A stretch of DNA of 64,000 nucleotides from Malachius bipustulatus (lineage: Eukaryota > Arthropoda > Insecta > Coleoptera > Melyridae): assembly GCA_910589415.1 (NCBI GenBank), contig OU342635.1, positions 4,774,001 through 4,838,000 of the forward strand, written 5' to 3'. The position numbers and the translations under genes were made by a program. The notes under the pieces are model-generated. The model did no database searches and was not told where the DNA came from. It was given only the letters and a program-made list of their open reading frames with translations. Positions 25,835 through 37,514 of the stretch are shown here, in pieces (position 1 is the first letter of the stretch; every line of letters starts with the position of its first letter).

Positions 25835-25915
25835 GGCTATTAATACGCGAGTATGATGGTTAAGATACGAGCCGTAGGCGAGTGTCTTAACCATCATAAG
25901 AGCGTATTAATAGCC
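25835..25915. repeat. Hairpin with ~33-bp stem
   Basis: The left arm, GGCTATTAATACGC followed by a GAGTATGATGGTTAAGATAC-like stretch, pairs with GTCTTAACCATCATAAGAGC, then GTATTAATAGCC. The loop contains GAGCCGTAGGCGAG, itself a small palindrome. It is probably the core of a palindromic element. No coding sequence. Confidence 0.75.
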
Positions 25916-26424
25916 ATTATCTGCGAGTTCCATACACTATTTTTTCTACGACCCTTTTTTATTTCATAGAAAAGATTAAAAAATTATATATTTTAACAAT
26001 GACCCGTGTACAATTGCGGATCATTGAGATTAAGATAGGTTGCTATTTGCTTACGCATTTAACAAATTTAGTAGTTTTCACTCTTAAAAATAATAAGCAA
26101 GTTGCGGAGACTTTTAAGTTTAGGTCGAACACAACCTAAATCCAAATTTTCATGCAAATCGGAGGTGTTCTGAAGTTCTTTCAGGTTTCGCCGTTTTTGA
26201 CCGCTGTTACCTACTGGACTATGGATAAATATTCACAACAATAGATGACTTTAGGTTTATGATGATGTCATGGATGATAAAATTGTCACTTGAAAATTGA
26301 AATGTCTATAATATGTAACTGATGGAAAGTTTGGGGTAATTTATCTGGGTATTTTTCACAAAAGGGGCGAAATTCATAATCAGGTTTGCACAATTTTATA
26401 TTATACTAAATATCTGTTATCAAA

Positions 26425-27279
26425 ATGCCTGCAGTATCAGTATTTCGAGATATATTAACATCTTCAGAACATTCCGAAGAATTTTTTACAGATACTTTGC
26501 CCGTATACATGCCATTTGAAGTGGTAATTCACAACAAACCAAGTGACTGTTGGGTAATTATAAATAAATATATCTTCGACATTACCCCTTTGATAAAGAA
26601 ATATAAGGACACAAATCTTGTAAAACCTCTAATAGCGTTCGCTGGTAAAGATATAAGCCATTGGTTTGACGAAAACAGTGATGTTAAGCTTTGCATTCAT
26701 CCTAAAAGTGGTGTCCAGGTTCCTTTTCTTCCCCACGGTTACATACCCGATGTTCCTAAGAATTTAGGTACATCTATGGTGCATACTGCGGTTAACGAAT
26801 GTCAAACACCCTGGTGGAAAACTAATGAGTAAGTTTATTAAAACAAAAAAAATTTAATTAGTTTAGAAACAAATTTTATAGATATTTGAAAGGACGTATT
26901 ACAGAAAGAGTCAGACCTGTGAGAGTGTTAAATGTTCTCTTACGAAAAGAAGTTCAAATAAACGTTTGCTGTGAAGACACTCTCAATGAGATAGAAAAGA
27001 GATATTCGAAATATAATTCGGAAACACACGATAATTACGTTTGGGTGTAGGTACTATTATTGTGGCGATATGAATAACTAGCAGGCAAAATAATCTATGA
27101 AATATTTAAGGAGAGCCGATAACGAACTGTTAGACATGACCAAAACTTTGGCTGAAAATGGAATACCGGATGAAAGAGATCGATTTGAAGCAGCCGGCTT
27201 ACCCTCAAATTATTATATCCCGTTTGTAAAAATAATGTTCAAAGGGTTTCATTTGAATAAAGAGATAAGTTGGAAATGA
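26425..27279 (+). CDS. CYB5D1-like paralogue, copy 2 (lacks the first intron)
   Basis: Three exons join in frame: 26425-26828, 26882-27046 and 27111-27279 (TGA), giving 245 residues. The introns are 53 and 64 bases. The start ATG is preceded by ATCAAA. The protein keeps V-V-I-H-N-K-P-S-D-C-W-V, F-A-G-K-D-I-S-H-W-F-D, V-R-P-V-R-V-L-N and T-L-A-E-N-G-I-P-D-E-R-D-R-F at the same places as copy 1 (20.8 kb). Both retained introns interrupt the same positions as introns 2 and 3 of copy 1; the position of copy 1 intron 1 is continuous coding sequence here. The loop that holds Y-K-H-D-K in copy 1 reads Y-K-D-T-N, so one candidate haem ligand is gone, while I-H-P is kept. The C-terminus is shorter and ends basic, without the acidic tail. 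The frame is intact and splice sites are good, so it is likely functional but fast-evolving. Confidence 0.85.
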
Positions 27280-28210
27280 ACTACATACCTATATGCATGA
27301 ACATGAACTAGGTACAAGTTTTTTTTCGATTTCAGGATTTTTTAAATTTTAATTCTGTTTCTGGATCTTCCTGAGCTACGACCTTTAAAAGGAAAGTCCC
27401 AACTAATGAATCACCTTTTATATAATTTTTGTCTTTCTGATCGTCTCTTCCAATAACTTGATAATTGTACCTAACTGTATAAAGTAAAAACATCCATAAA
27501 TAATTACATCAACAACGATCATAACTTTCCTCTAATTTATTTAACAAGGTATAATTATTGCAATAATCATTACTAGCTATATTTAATTGATTAATTATTG
27601 CAATGACTAAATACTTACGTACCATTCACACCCTATAATTAATTATTATTTTTAAAACGGTAGTAGGTACTTACCTTGTTTTTAATTAGTTGTGCTTGTG
27701 CAATTTATATCAATTACCTATCTAAAGCCTTGACAATTATTACTGCGATACGTATTAGTCTTCTCATGATACAGTTTTTCTGTACTGTCGTAATCATCGT
27801 TATAGTCCACAGATAGGTATGGAGTGATCAAGACTAAAGTTGTCAAAGTAGATCGAACGTGGAATGAAAACAACATGTACGTCACAGATTCGCAGAAACG
27901 ATAATCGGTACCCACAGTGCAAAGAAATGTATCTGTAACGTTGCTGAAACGAAGACACGATAGCTTGAAACGTTTGGTGGTGTTGTCTCTGCAACAATGC
28001 AGAGACGTTTATGAAATGTTAAATGTCCACCCTCATAAACGTTTCAGTTGAAGTTATGTTCCATGTCATTGTGTACTTTTCCAGAAACGTTTCATTGAAA
28101 AAATGTTTCATGAGAAGCCTTAGTGAAACAACTCAGCAAACACTGCTAAATCCCAGGAATGTGAAACACGCATGGCAAAGCTACCTGGAGATATCGTGAA
28201 ACTTGTGCCA
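27280..28210. other. Intergenic, nothing firm
   Basis: AT-rich DNA. From about 27,930 on, scattered GAAACGTTT-like strings foreshadow the tandem repeats at 28.2 kb. Short minus-strand frames at 27.7-28.0 kb overlap in different frames and show no motif. Confidence 0.35.
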
Positions 28211-28500
28211 GATTAGCGTATCTCAAGAAATGTTCCAGATATTATTTACAAATGTTAAAAAAAACAAAAAAACGTTTCATTGTTGTTTCAAAAGTAACTT
28301 CTGAACTCGACTTCCTTTGAACCGTCTCTTAAGAAATGTTTCGGATATTATCCATAAACGTCTAAAAAAAGTTTCATTTTTGTTTCAAAAGTAACTTCTA
28401 TGCTCAATTTCCTTTGAACTATGTCTCAAGAAATGTTACAGATATTATTCATAAACGTTAAAAAAAAGTTTAATTTTTATTTCAAAAGTAACTTCCATGT
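28211..28500 (+). repeat. Three tandem units of ~100 bp
   Basis: Each unit has TCTC(A/T)(A/T)AGAAATGTT, a GATATTAT(T/C)(C/T)A(T/C)AAACGT-like stretch, a poly-A run, then GTTTCAAAAGTAACTTC and a CCTTTGAAC segment. AAGAAATGTT recurs at about 28,225, 28,331 and 28,428. Units are clearly diverged. No coding role is seen. Confidence 0.75.
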
Positions 28501-28756
28501 TTGGTCTCATACGGGTGATTGCAAAGAAACAATGCATTATCCATTCCGAGACTATTTCCTTGGTATGTTACGGAGGAAACAAAACCGTGACAATTGTAAC
28601 GTCTCATTTAGGTTCCGCGCACAGTGAGTAGTAGCCAATTCTGAAGCAATCAAAAGGCGAACAGATTGAAATTGGTTATTTCGTAGATGTCTCGGCTATT
28701 GTAACGGATCAGGCATTTGATTCATTATTGATTTATTTATTTATTATACAGGATGA

Positions 28757-29535
28757 TCAGTATAAACCACAGTGCTGTAAGTTCTTTTTTCCAAAGACAA
28801 TTTTTGTAAAAATAAAAGTGGCAACCCTGCATTGAAAATGTGAATAAGTTCGGGTTAGTCATTTTCATAGCAACGAAGGCATTTCAACATTTTATATGGT
28901 AAGGTGAGCTTGCACGGTTGCCAGACTTCAAATTTCTTTCAAATTATTTAGGTATGTTGTTAATTTTTAACATTTTCAGTATTTTTACAGTATTATATAT
29001 CTTAATACTACTATTCTGTAATTATAGTACATGGTACGAAAACATCACGGTGCAGACTGTATGCGTCTATCTTTCTCTCGTAAGTACTTCGAGTCCAACA
29101 CGCATGTCCGAGAATTGAACACGCCTACAAGTGCGCATCAGATTTCACTGATTCGATCCACCAGACCTTGACGCTTCCGCACAACGGTCGAGTACTCTAA
29201 AATGAGATAGAAGTAGTCGTTTGCTGTCTCACTCAGTCAGTGACACTTCCACTTACGGGTGCTAGCAATATAGAAGTATTAGATATATGGTCAGTATACA
29301 TACCTGATTCCTATAACTTTTGAATATGGTTAAAACTGGCCAATAGCAGTACAGCATTTATACTTAAAAGCGGGTTAGACTCGATGCGAAATGACAAGAA
29401 TGACGTGAATGTAGTGATTTTTGGTGCGTTCAACAACTATGCAACTAGAACACTCATTATGACTCGTAATATGACATTAAGAACCTTCATATTCAACTAT
29501 TATAGTTGGATAAAGTAATTGATCACTCTGTATAG
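28757..29535. mobile_element. Possible TA-flanked DNA element
   Basis: TACAGGATGATCA at the left and the reverse complement of TGATCACTCTGTA at the right make a short terminal inverted repeat. Only about 13 bases are convincing, and no internal similarity was traced, so this is tentative. Confidence 0.35.
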
Positions 29536-30075
29536 GTTTCAACAACAACAATCTTATTTATTCAATTATTTATAACCTTTATAAGATTACGCGCTATACG
29601 ACCTGTTAGGTATTGTTATTGTTAGGTTGTTGTTTATGATCAGCGGCAACGACCGAAGTATGTTTCCATACTCATTATATTAACTGAAGTGCAACGAATG
29701 TATAATATATTCTTTTAAGTTAACCACCAATGCGTAAATTAATATAATAAGGTTGTGACTATACAGGCTGTAGGTACCTTATTTCAGAGCTCAGAACTGA
29801 TGCCTCTTGACCACTTATCTTAATTAACCTGCTACAACAAATAATTAATTAATCATCAATAATAAAAAAGATATATGGCTAAGATAAGGATTATCAGTTT
29901 TTCAGTATTTTCAGCATGTTTCAGTAATGGCTGAATTTTTCAAAATTTTATTTTCAGATTCTTAACAAGCATGAAATTGACCAACTTTTCCTCTATTTTA
30001 ACCGACCTCATATCTCTTACCGTTTCCGAGATCCCATCCCCATGTACCACCTCTGTTATCTCGGACACCCTGATA

Positions 30076-30584
30076 TACAGGGTGTCCCACGACCATAGCT
30101 TAAGGGTAGGTGTAGTTTTTCAAGGCGATTCAGGATCTGGTTTTGAAATTTTCCTGAGGCCCTTCGTTTCGAGTATACAGGGTGATTTGTGCAATTTGCC
30201 GAAATCTTTGATGAGCGATATCTTTTGAACGAATTGATCGAATTTAACGAAATTTGGTAGATATGCTCTACTAATGACACTTGATACCTCGCATTTTTCG
30301 CCGATTTGAAAACTGCAGGGCCGTACTTATTTTATTGATATCTTTCGGTTTTGTCAAAAAGTTCACCCTGTATGCATTTTATTCAAAGTTTGGTGCCATT
30401 TTCTAAAACTACGTGAAAAATGCTACAAGATATCGCTCATCAAAGATTTCGGCAAATTGCACAAATCACCCTGTATAATCGAAACGAAGGGCCTCAGGAA
30501 AATTTCAAAACCAGATCCTGAATCGCCTTGAAAAACTACACCTACCCTTAAGCTTATGGCAGTCAGGTCGTGGGACACCCTGTA
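30076..30584. mobile_element. Foldback MITE with ~150-bp arms and TA target duplication
   Basis: The left end TACAGGGTGTCCCACGACC and the right end, whose reverse complement is TACAGGGTGTCCCACGACCT, open nearly identical arms of about 150 bases. The arms share GGGTAGGTGTAGTTTTTCAA and GATTCAGGATCTGG, and contain an inner ACAGGGTGATTTGTGCAATT. TA lies on both sides. Because the arms are inverted, the same stretch of about 50 residues can be read on both strands. That is structure, not two genes. Confidence 0.9.
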
Positions 30585-32279
30585 TATTCGGTATAAAAAT
30601 TTGTCTAAAAAAAAAGAAAAAAATTGTCTGGATATTATTACTTTTTGCTTTTCATGATTTTTTTTATACCGTACGACATAAAAAAAAATAATACGGTGGC
30701 CATAAGAAAAAAATAATTTGACCATAAAAACCCTGTGATCTAGCGGGCTTTGCAAATTTTTTAAATGTCAGGTGAATAATAGCTCTTGACGACTTATATC
30801 AGCATACAATTTTTTTTAATTAATTTCCAATAATAAGAAAGATATGACAAAAATAAAGAATCTCAATTTTTTCAGTTTTTTCAGGATATTTCAAGAACTG
30901 ACAGATTCGAGATGGCCACAAAATAAGGCATCTTATCTCTAATTTAATCGACACGGTATATCTCTTAGCGTTTAAGATATTTTATTTAAAACAATAACAA
31001 AAGAGAAGAAGACGAGGTCAACTTTTTTCTTAAGCAAAGATTCAGAGTAGATCCATCAAAAATGAAGAACTGCCATGATGAGCACATTTTAGTAAGAACT
31101 TTAGGATGAAACGATGAAAGAACTCTTTACTTGTTGACCTTTTATAATTTAATTTAATTTAAAATACCTACATAATAATTTTGATACATCTTTAAAATAT
31201 TAATTATTACTGTGCAAAACTAAGTCTTTATACTGGACGTTAATACACGGGGAAATTGTTATAAGGGAAATTTCACTTAGTTGCAATTTTTTTTTTCATA
31301 AAAACCACTTTTGTGCTCTTATCGACCGTCATTTGATGATCTGTTGTGATATTCCATAATGTTGGAGTGTCCCCAATAATATTGATTAACAATAATACAA
31401 TTAATTCACAATTATTATATTATTTATTTATAAGCATGTCGAATGGCAATTCGATATACCTACTTACTCACAAACTACTGAAGGGTTTAATGGCAACGAG
31501 CATATCCTTACCTAACGGGAATATAAATACTATAGTTAGCAACAGTTGATTTTGTAGGTAAACAATGCGATAGCGAATTGAATTAGAGTTAATTGTCCAT
31601 ACTAGCACTAGCATAATAATGCAAGCAAGAGTTGTAAAATAGATATACTTATAGGTAGCTGTAGCTGTAAATAAAATTAGGTAGTGTGTAAGAGGAACTG
31701 TTTCTTTTTATCAGTTTCATAGTCACTGGTTTCTATTATAGCAAGAGAAAACCGGACAAATGCGACTCACCGGGATACGACGTAGATAGACATATGCCCG
31801 TATTCCCAAAGCTTTACGCCCCGGTTTCGGGCTATAGCTTAGTACTTAGTAGAACTAATTTTAAAATACGGAAAGTCATAAAATATGTCTGCTACTTTCT
31901 TACTCACTGGGTAATGTCATACCTATATGGCTTCAGAGGAGAGATTCTAGAATGTTCTATTTAAGCCAATCACTGCTCGGCATTTTGAGAAATTAAATTC
32001 GGAATTTAACTGCGTGACGTCAACATGTTAAAATAACGCCACGGCCACCTATCGCCCGAATAACAACTATTGAAACGCTTTGGCTTACATTATTGTGCCT
32101 GTATAGGTATGTGCATGAATTATTGTGAATAAAGCTGAAAAAGCAATAATTAGATGCGCGCAGTATATGCGCTTCAATCAACGCCAGTCGCCAGCGCACC
32201 TGACCTGACCTGACCAGACAGCAGACAGATCATAAAATAACCTATTCATGAAAGTATTTAACAATATGCCTACAACTCT
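30585..32279. other. Intergenic; diverged direct repeat flanking the foldback
   Basis: About 29,790-30,010 and 30,760-30,985 share order and wording (CTCTTGAC..., CATCAATAATAA/CCAATAATAAGAAAG, TTTTTCAGT, ...ATATCTCTTA). The foldback at 30.1 kb therefore lies inside or between two copies of another repeat. No gene was recognised. Confidence 0.35.
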
Positions 32280-33773
32280 TACAAGATGTTAGTAAATAAG
32301 TGCGACAAACTTCAGGGGATGATTCTACATGAAAAAATAATGACAGTTTGTTATATTATATTATGTGCGCAAATGCTTCGTTTTACAGATACAGGCTGTT
32401 ATAGGCTTACTTAAAAACTGATCTGAAACCGGCCGAGATATATGCAAATGAAATTTGGTGGGTTCTAAGAGGAAGTGATTGCGCATTTTTTGACATGCAA
32501 TTAAGAATTTTATGTAAATCAGTGGCACGCATACAGGTAATGATCTCAATTTTTTTAAAGAAAAAAATGGTACGCCACTGAGATTTTTTGAAATAAAAGT
32601 CATTTTTTTAATTTCTCGTTCAATTTGTGATAAAAAAACCTATCTTGCCTTTTTTATATGGGGCGCCATTTCTATGCAAAAAAATAAAATATAAAAAATA
32701 AAAAATAAAACGTCTGAAGGAAGTAATTTTCAACATTTGTTGTAGTTTCGCGCCTATTTAAATTTTTATTAGTGTTATTTTCTGTTATTGTTGTGATTTA
32801 ATGTTATTGTATTATATTATTAGCAATAAATAATTTTTTGAAAAAAAACCTTTAATCAATTTTTTTTTACTTTTTACTAACACCCTGTATAACGACAGGG
32901 TTGCGACAAAGTTCAGGGGGTGATTCTGCATGAAAAAATAAATAAAAATCTCAGTGGAGTACCATTTTTTTTGCATATATCGACCGGTTTCAGAGAAAAT
33001 AAAAAAATCCTCAGTTTTTAAGTAAACCTATAACACCCTGTATTTGGAAAACGAAGCATTTGCGCACATACATTTATACAGGGTGGTTCAAAATTGAGTG
33101 CAAATATTTTGAGGGCTTATTTACCAGCCAAAAATAAGAAGTTTTTTTCATATAATCATATGTCCTAGCTTGCTTATTAATTCCAGTGGCGTCTCAGGGG
33201 GCTACTTAATTAAATTAAATGAATCTCAATAATCGATGTGAATTTATTACTTGTTTTAATAGGGCCTGGCACAGATTTTGATTTTTTCTTGGAAACAAAG
33301 CTAGATACGAGTAAAGCTCAGGAGGCAAGAAAGTTACAATATTGACCGCTTAATCTAAAAAAAAAAATATAAATTGTCAAAAGAGCAGTGGCGTATCATA
33401 ATTTTACCTATAAGTATCAAGTAGGTAGCCCTCTGAGACGCCACTGGAATTAATAAATTTATGTTATTCCCATCAAAGGAAGTTCCTTATAACGACAAAT
33501 AACCTTACCAAATTTTATTTAAATCGGCTGAAAGGTTTTTGAGTAATTAATAAGAAATCGATTTTTTTTTCAAAATTTTACGCCCTATATCTAGAAAACG
33601 AAGCCAGTTAGGACATACGAGTATATAAAAAAACTTCTTATTTTTGGCTGGTAAATAAGCCCTTAAAATATTTGCACTCAATTTTGAATCACCCTGTATA
33701 GCAAACTGTCATTATTTTTCATGTAGAATCACCCTCTTAAGTTTGTCGCACTTATTTACTAACACCCTGTATA
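32280..33773. mobile_element. Foldback element, itself interrupted by a second foldback
   Basis: The outer arms share the exact 26-base match TGTTAGTAAATAAGTGCGAC plus AAACTT (left at 32,287; reverse complement ending at 33,764), continuing into ATGATTCTACATGAAAAATAATGACAGTTTG-like sequence. Further in, GCGCAAATGCTTCGTTTT at 32,370 pairs with its reverse complement ending at about 33,067. A partially duplicated internal end lies at about 32,875-32,930 (ACACCCTGTATAACGAC, then a second GATTCTGCATGAAAAAATAA). The right arm is split by the element at 33,077-33,698. Confidence 0.8.
33077..33698. mobile_element. Foldback MITE (same family as 58,126-62,237) nested in the 32.3-33.8 kb element
   Basis: The termini TACAGGGTGGTTCAAAATTG and the reverse complement of CAATTTTGAATCACCCTGTA extend through GAGTGCAAATATTTT and CCAGCCAAAAATAAGAAG on both arms. 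TA flanks both sides. Removing it rejoins TGCGCACATACATTTA to TAGCAAACTGTCATT, restoring the host arm. It contains GTGGCGTCTCAGGGGGCTAC near each arm's inner end. The left arm has lost roughly 150 bases relative to the 58-kb copy. Confidence 0.9.
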
Positions 33774-33954
33774 AAATGACTAGGGTGTGATAAAAAAATT
33801 ACCTCGGAGTTGCTCTCCATTCCGGAATATCCTTTATTGATAATTGAAATGACTGGGAATTTAGTAAAAGATGACATAATAAGTCTATTGAAAAGTTTTA
33901 TTTCTTTTCAACGATTTTCTCAAAAGGTCGAAGAGAAAATAGCGTCTTCATATC

Positions 33955-34019
33955 GCGAAGAATAGCTGTTATCCACTCGAACGTTTTCGTTCTCGTGGAT
34001 AATAGTTATCATTCTTCGC
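33955..34019. repeat. 65-nt hairpin (pre-miRNA-sized)
   Basis: GCGAAGAATAGCTGTTATCC, then AC-TCGAACG, pairs with CGTTCTCGTGGATAATAGTT, then ATCATTCTTCGC, across an about 5-base loop with one or two bulges. Weaker pairing extends outward (CTTCA / TGAAG). It could be a microRNA-like precursor or merely the core of a palindromic repeat; no second copy was noticed in the window. Confidence 0.6.
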
Positions 34020-34128
34020 TCGTTGAAGAATATACTATTACTTATTGGTACTGTTGGTAGTGAACGAAATATTATGGTCGTAAACTTGACATAAAGACTT
34101 GAGTCATTAGAGTCACATCGCATAAAGC

Positions 34129-34728
34129 CTACTGTGTGGGATGTGACTCGCTATTGGTTCTCATTCTAATTCCATGTTCTGTGTTATAGGAGTATTATAG
34201 GAGTATAGGTAATTAATATGAACCAGATGAAATAATATAATTATGTATTAGAATTACGTCGCCTTCCTCTCGTCATCGTCGTCGTCGCCGCGAAATAAAA
34301 ACTCTCAAGAACTGGTTTACCTATGTGTGTAATTTTTAATTAAAACATATTCGCAAGAAGCAGAAAATAGTTGGCGTCCATCGGGCGTAAAATGAATAAT
34401 TTAATTTCAGTTAATACCTACCTACTTGATAGAGGAAAGTCTGGATGGAGCCTTTGACTCTGACATCCGGTCTCCGGTACTTGCAAGTCTTCTACATGCG
34501 TTTAGCAGGACAAACAAATCAAGGAGGTTGAATATGGAAAGGAAATATGATAATTATTATAAAAACTGTTGATGTGAACTACCTATACCTATCTTAGATT
34601 TTTGTGGGTATAAAATCATCAAGCAATATAAAAAAAGTTTCAGTTTTGAATATTTTTTAGTCAAACTCAACAAACATAACCTATTAAAAAAAAATTATTT
34701 GATTTTTTTGAAATAAATTTACTTTATC
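34129..34728. other. Intergenic, nothing recognised
   Basis: A short CGTC/GTCGTC run occurs at about 34,257-34,292. No gene or repeat boundary was seen. Confidence 0.35.
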
Positions 34729-35960
34729 TTTGCCTCTATCTGTCTCTTTTTTATCTTTATCTTTACCTGTATCTTTATCTTTACCTTCATCTTCATATTT
34801 ATCTTCATTTTTATCTTAATCTTTATCTTCATCTTCATCTTTATCTTTATTTATATCGTGTTATCAATTTTTATCCCTACTTTTATCTACAGGATGTCCC
34901 CGAATAACTGTTCATAATTTCCAGCCGTGATAGGGGAATTCAAAATAATTTTTTTTTGTCTAAAAGCATGTGTTCTAAAATGTCTGGTTTTAAAGATACA
35001 GAATGTGAAAGTTTTAAAGAAAAAAATCAATTTTTTATTAATATATCTCAAAGATCTTTTTGCCCATTTTGGCAAAATTGGCAGTGGTGTTCGTTGTGAT
35101 AAAACGAAAAATAATACTACAGCTAAATGAAAATTATAAATTCCAGTGGCGTCCCAGCCCAGGGGGCAGTCTCAAGATTAATATTAACCTAACAAAAATG
35201 TAAATCACTGACTTGTTTACAAATTTGATTATTTTGGGGGGTTATAACGGCTAAAAATACAACTTTTTTGTTTCTTGATATTTTTTCGTATATTACTTTG
35301 TTTTCGAGAAAAAAAAATGACAAAAGCGGCTTTTATTTTATTTTTTCTTTACAACAGTAGTATAAGATACAAAAAAGGTCAGGAGACAAAAAGTTGTATT
35401 TTTAGCTGCTTAACCAGAAAATAGATATACAATTTTTAAATAAGTCAGTGGCGTACATTTTTTGTCAATATTATCCGTGAATATCAATATTATCCACTGG
35501 AACTCATAATTATGATCTGGCTCTGGTTAATAGTGCCAACTTATTGTATTGTCGTAACGAATAACACTTCCAAATTTCACCATAATCGGCAAAAGGATTT
35601 TTGAGATATTAATAAAAAACGATTTTTTGTTAAACTTTTAACACCCTGTATCTTGAAAGCCAGGCATTTTAGAACAAGTTTATAGTAAAAAAAATGTTTT
35701 GATGTTCCCTATCATATTGCTGGAAATTATGAATAGTTATTCTGGAACTTTCTGTATATACTTATCTTTATCTTTACCCTTATCTATTTTTATCTTTATA
35801 TTTAATATTTACCTTTATTTATTTTCACCTTTATCATTTTTTTATCTTTATTTTTACCACATAGGTAAAGTCTGAAGCCAGAACCTAACCCAAAGAAACT
35901 ATTCAAAATATTATTATTTATCTTTACCGGTGTCTACCTTTATCTTTATTTAATATTTGA
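34729..35960. repeat. (TTTATC/TTCATC)n microsatellite, split by a foldback element
   Basis: Imperfect CTTTATCTTTATCTTCATC repeats run from about 34,729 to 34,887 and resume at about 35,758, thinning out by about 35,940. The two halves were one tract before insertion of the element at 34,888-35,757. Confidence 0.85.
34888..35757. mobile_element. Foldback element inserted in the microsatellite
   Basis: The left terminus TACAGGATGTCCCCGAATAA, then CTGTTCATAATTTCCAGC, is matched by the reverse complement of the right terminus, TACAGAAAGTTCCAGAATAA, then CTATTCATAATTTCCAGC. TA lies at both borders. The arms also share a CCAGTGGCGTCCCAG/CCACTGGAACTC-type segment with the elements at 33.1 and 58.1 kb, placing it in a related family. 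No transposase frame is present. Confidence 0.85.
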
Positions 35961-37514
35961 GATGCGTGGGATTTAGGTTCTAATTCAATTTTTTTTGTCA
36001 CTATAGGTAGGTTCTTAACGGAAGGAATTAGAAAACTCTCGCGCAGTATGTGAAATGAAACTGAAGACATGGATTGACGGTACGATTTCGACCTTATAAT
36101 GGACTCATCAGCATGTCACATCAGTAAGGCACACTCTGCGAATAATCAAAATCTTCAAATCTCGCAAAAAGCAATATTCCATTATATAAATGTATCTTTG
36201 TTTTTAACTGGATAAAGATTCAATTAAAGGACGAAGAATTAATATATTAATATTATTTTGGATCATTATATACATCCGCGTCTCCTACAGTTTCACTATG
36301 GCACCTATATAGGGATGGAGAACATACCTATAGTAACACCAGGAAGGTATTCATTTGCGCTTTGCAAATGAAAGGGAAAGCAACAAAACGGCAATAAAAA
36401 CCGATTTTGAGAGTGCAATGAAAGTACGGACCTGGCAGATGCGATGATTAAATACGTCTAGTTTGGAAAGTAACCACTTGAGGACAATGCCAAGCGCTTC
36501 GAAACGTATAGAGTCACGTACTTGCATTATATCCGCTTTTTCATATCGTGAAAAGATCACAGGGATTGATGTTACGATTTTTGGAATATAAATGCAAAAT
36601 AAATGCAAAATTCAAATCTCGAAGATATTCCCTGCCCTGAAAGTGAAGAAAAAAATAGAAATTCGACCGTAGTGTCAAAGAGGCCTTAGTTGTGACCTTA
36701 ATATTAGTTTGCAATGGCTGTTTTTAGCTTCTTACCCACCCAGCACCCCTATTTCGCTCCTCGGTCCCGAAAAAATTGATGAAACTTAGGAGACGTGAAT
36801 GTAACTTAGGAGACCTTATTTTGATTCGTTTATGATGCGAAGCCATTTTTAGTGGAATAAGGAAATTCTTTTTAGGTACTCCAGCTAATAAAAAAATTCT
36901 CAATGAAGAATTAAAGAAAAGAACAATAGAACATTTGACTCTTTGTACTCTTCACCAGCAGTACAGGAAGAATAAATAATAAAAGTTAACTCCCCGTTAC
37001 ATAACTTCCTTGCTTGCTGTTAGTGCGTTTCACCTGACTCCTGACTTTATAATTCACCTGCCGGTCGTTGTTATCCATCCAGTCGTCATCGACGCTCGCA
37101 ACATTCACCTCTGGGACTTTTATACTTACTTATACTTATAATACGACCGTAGAGTAATTCTAGGCTAGCAAATCCACTCCCAAGGTTTAATAGATTAGAC
37201 TCTCTCGCGCGGTAGCCAGTCGGTCAACACAAGATCTCTGACTCGTATATGATTGTCGTCAATAAATTGTTTATTATCTTATCAGTGTTAAATTGGTAGG
37301 TTAGGTAGATACCCGTTTGAAGAGCCCTTTTAGGGTGAATGTGCGTAAGGTGATCTTTTTTTGGAGCCATGCCTGTTGAGATTGTTTTTGGACTGCATGG
37401 GTAAGTGTTTTTTCCTCGTCAATTAGTTATTTTGCTGTATGTCAATGATAATAAGGGTCGATGCAATTTTGTTTCCGCATCATCAGAGATGCTTAAAGTG
37501 CAAAATTATTACAA
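35961..37514. other. Intergenic, nothing recognised
   Basis: No coding exon, RNA gene or element boundary could be supported. The minus-strand frame at 36,351-36,608 has no known motif or splice context. Confidence 0.35.

Noticed and set aside
36351..36608. 85-codon minus-strand frame with hydrophobic C-terminal part
   Set aside because: No motif, no splice context and ordinary composition.
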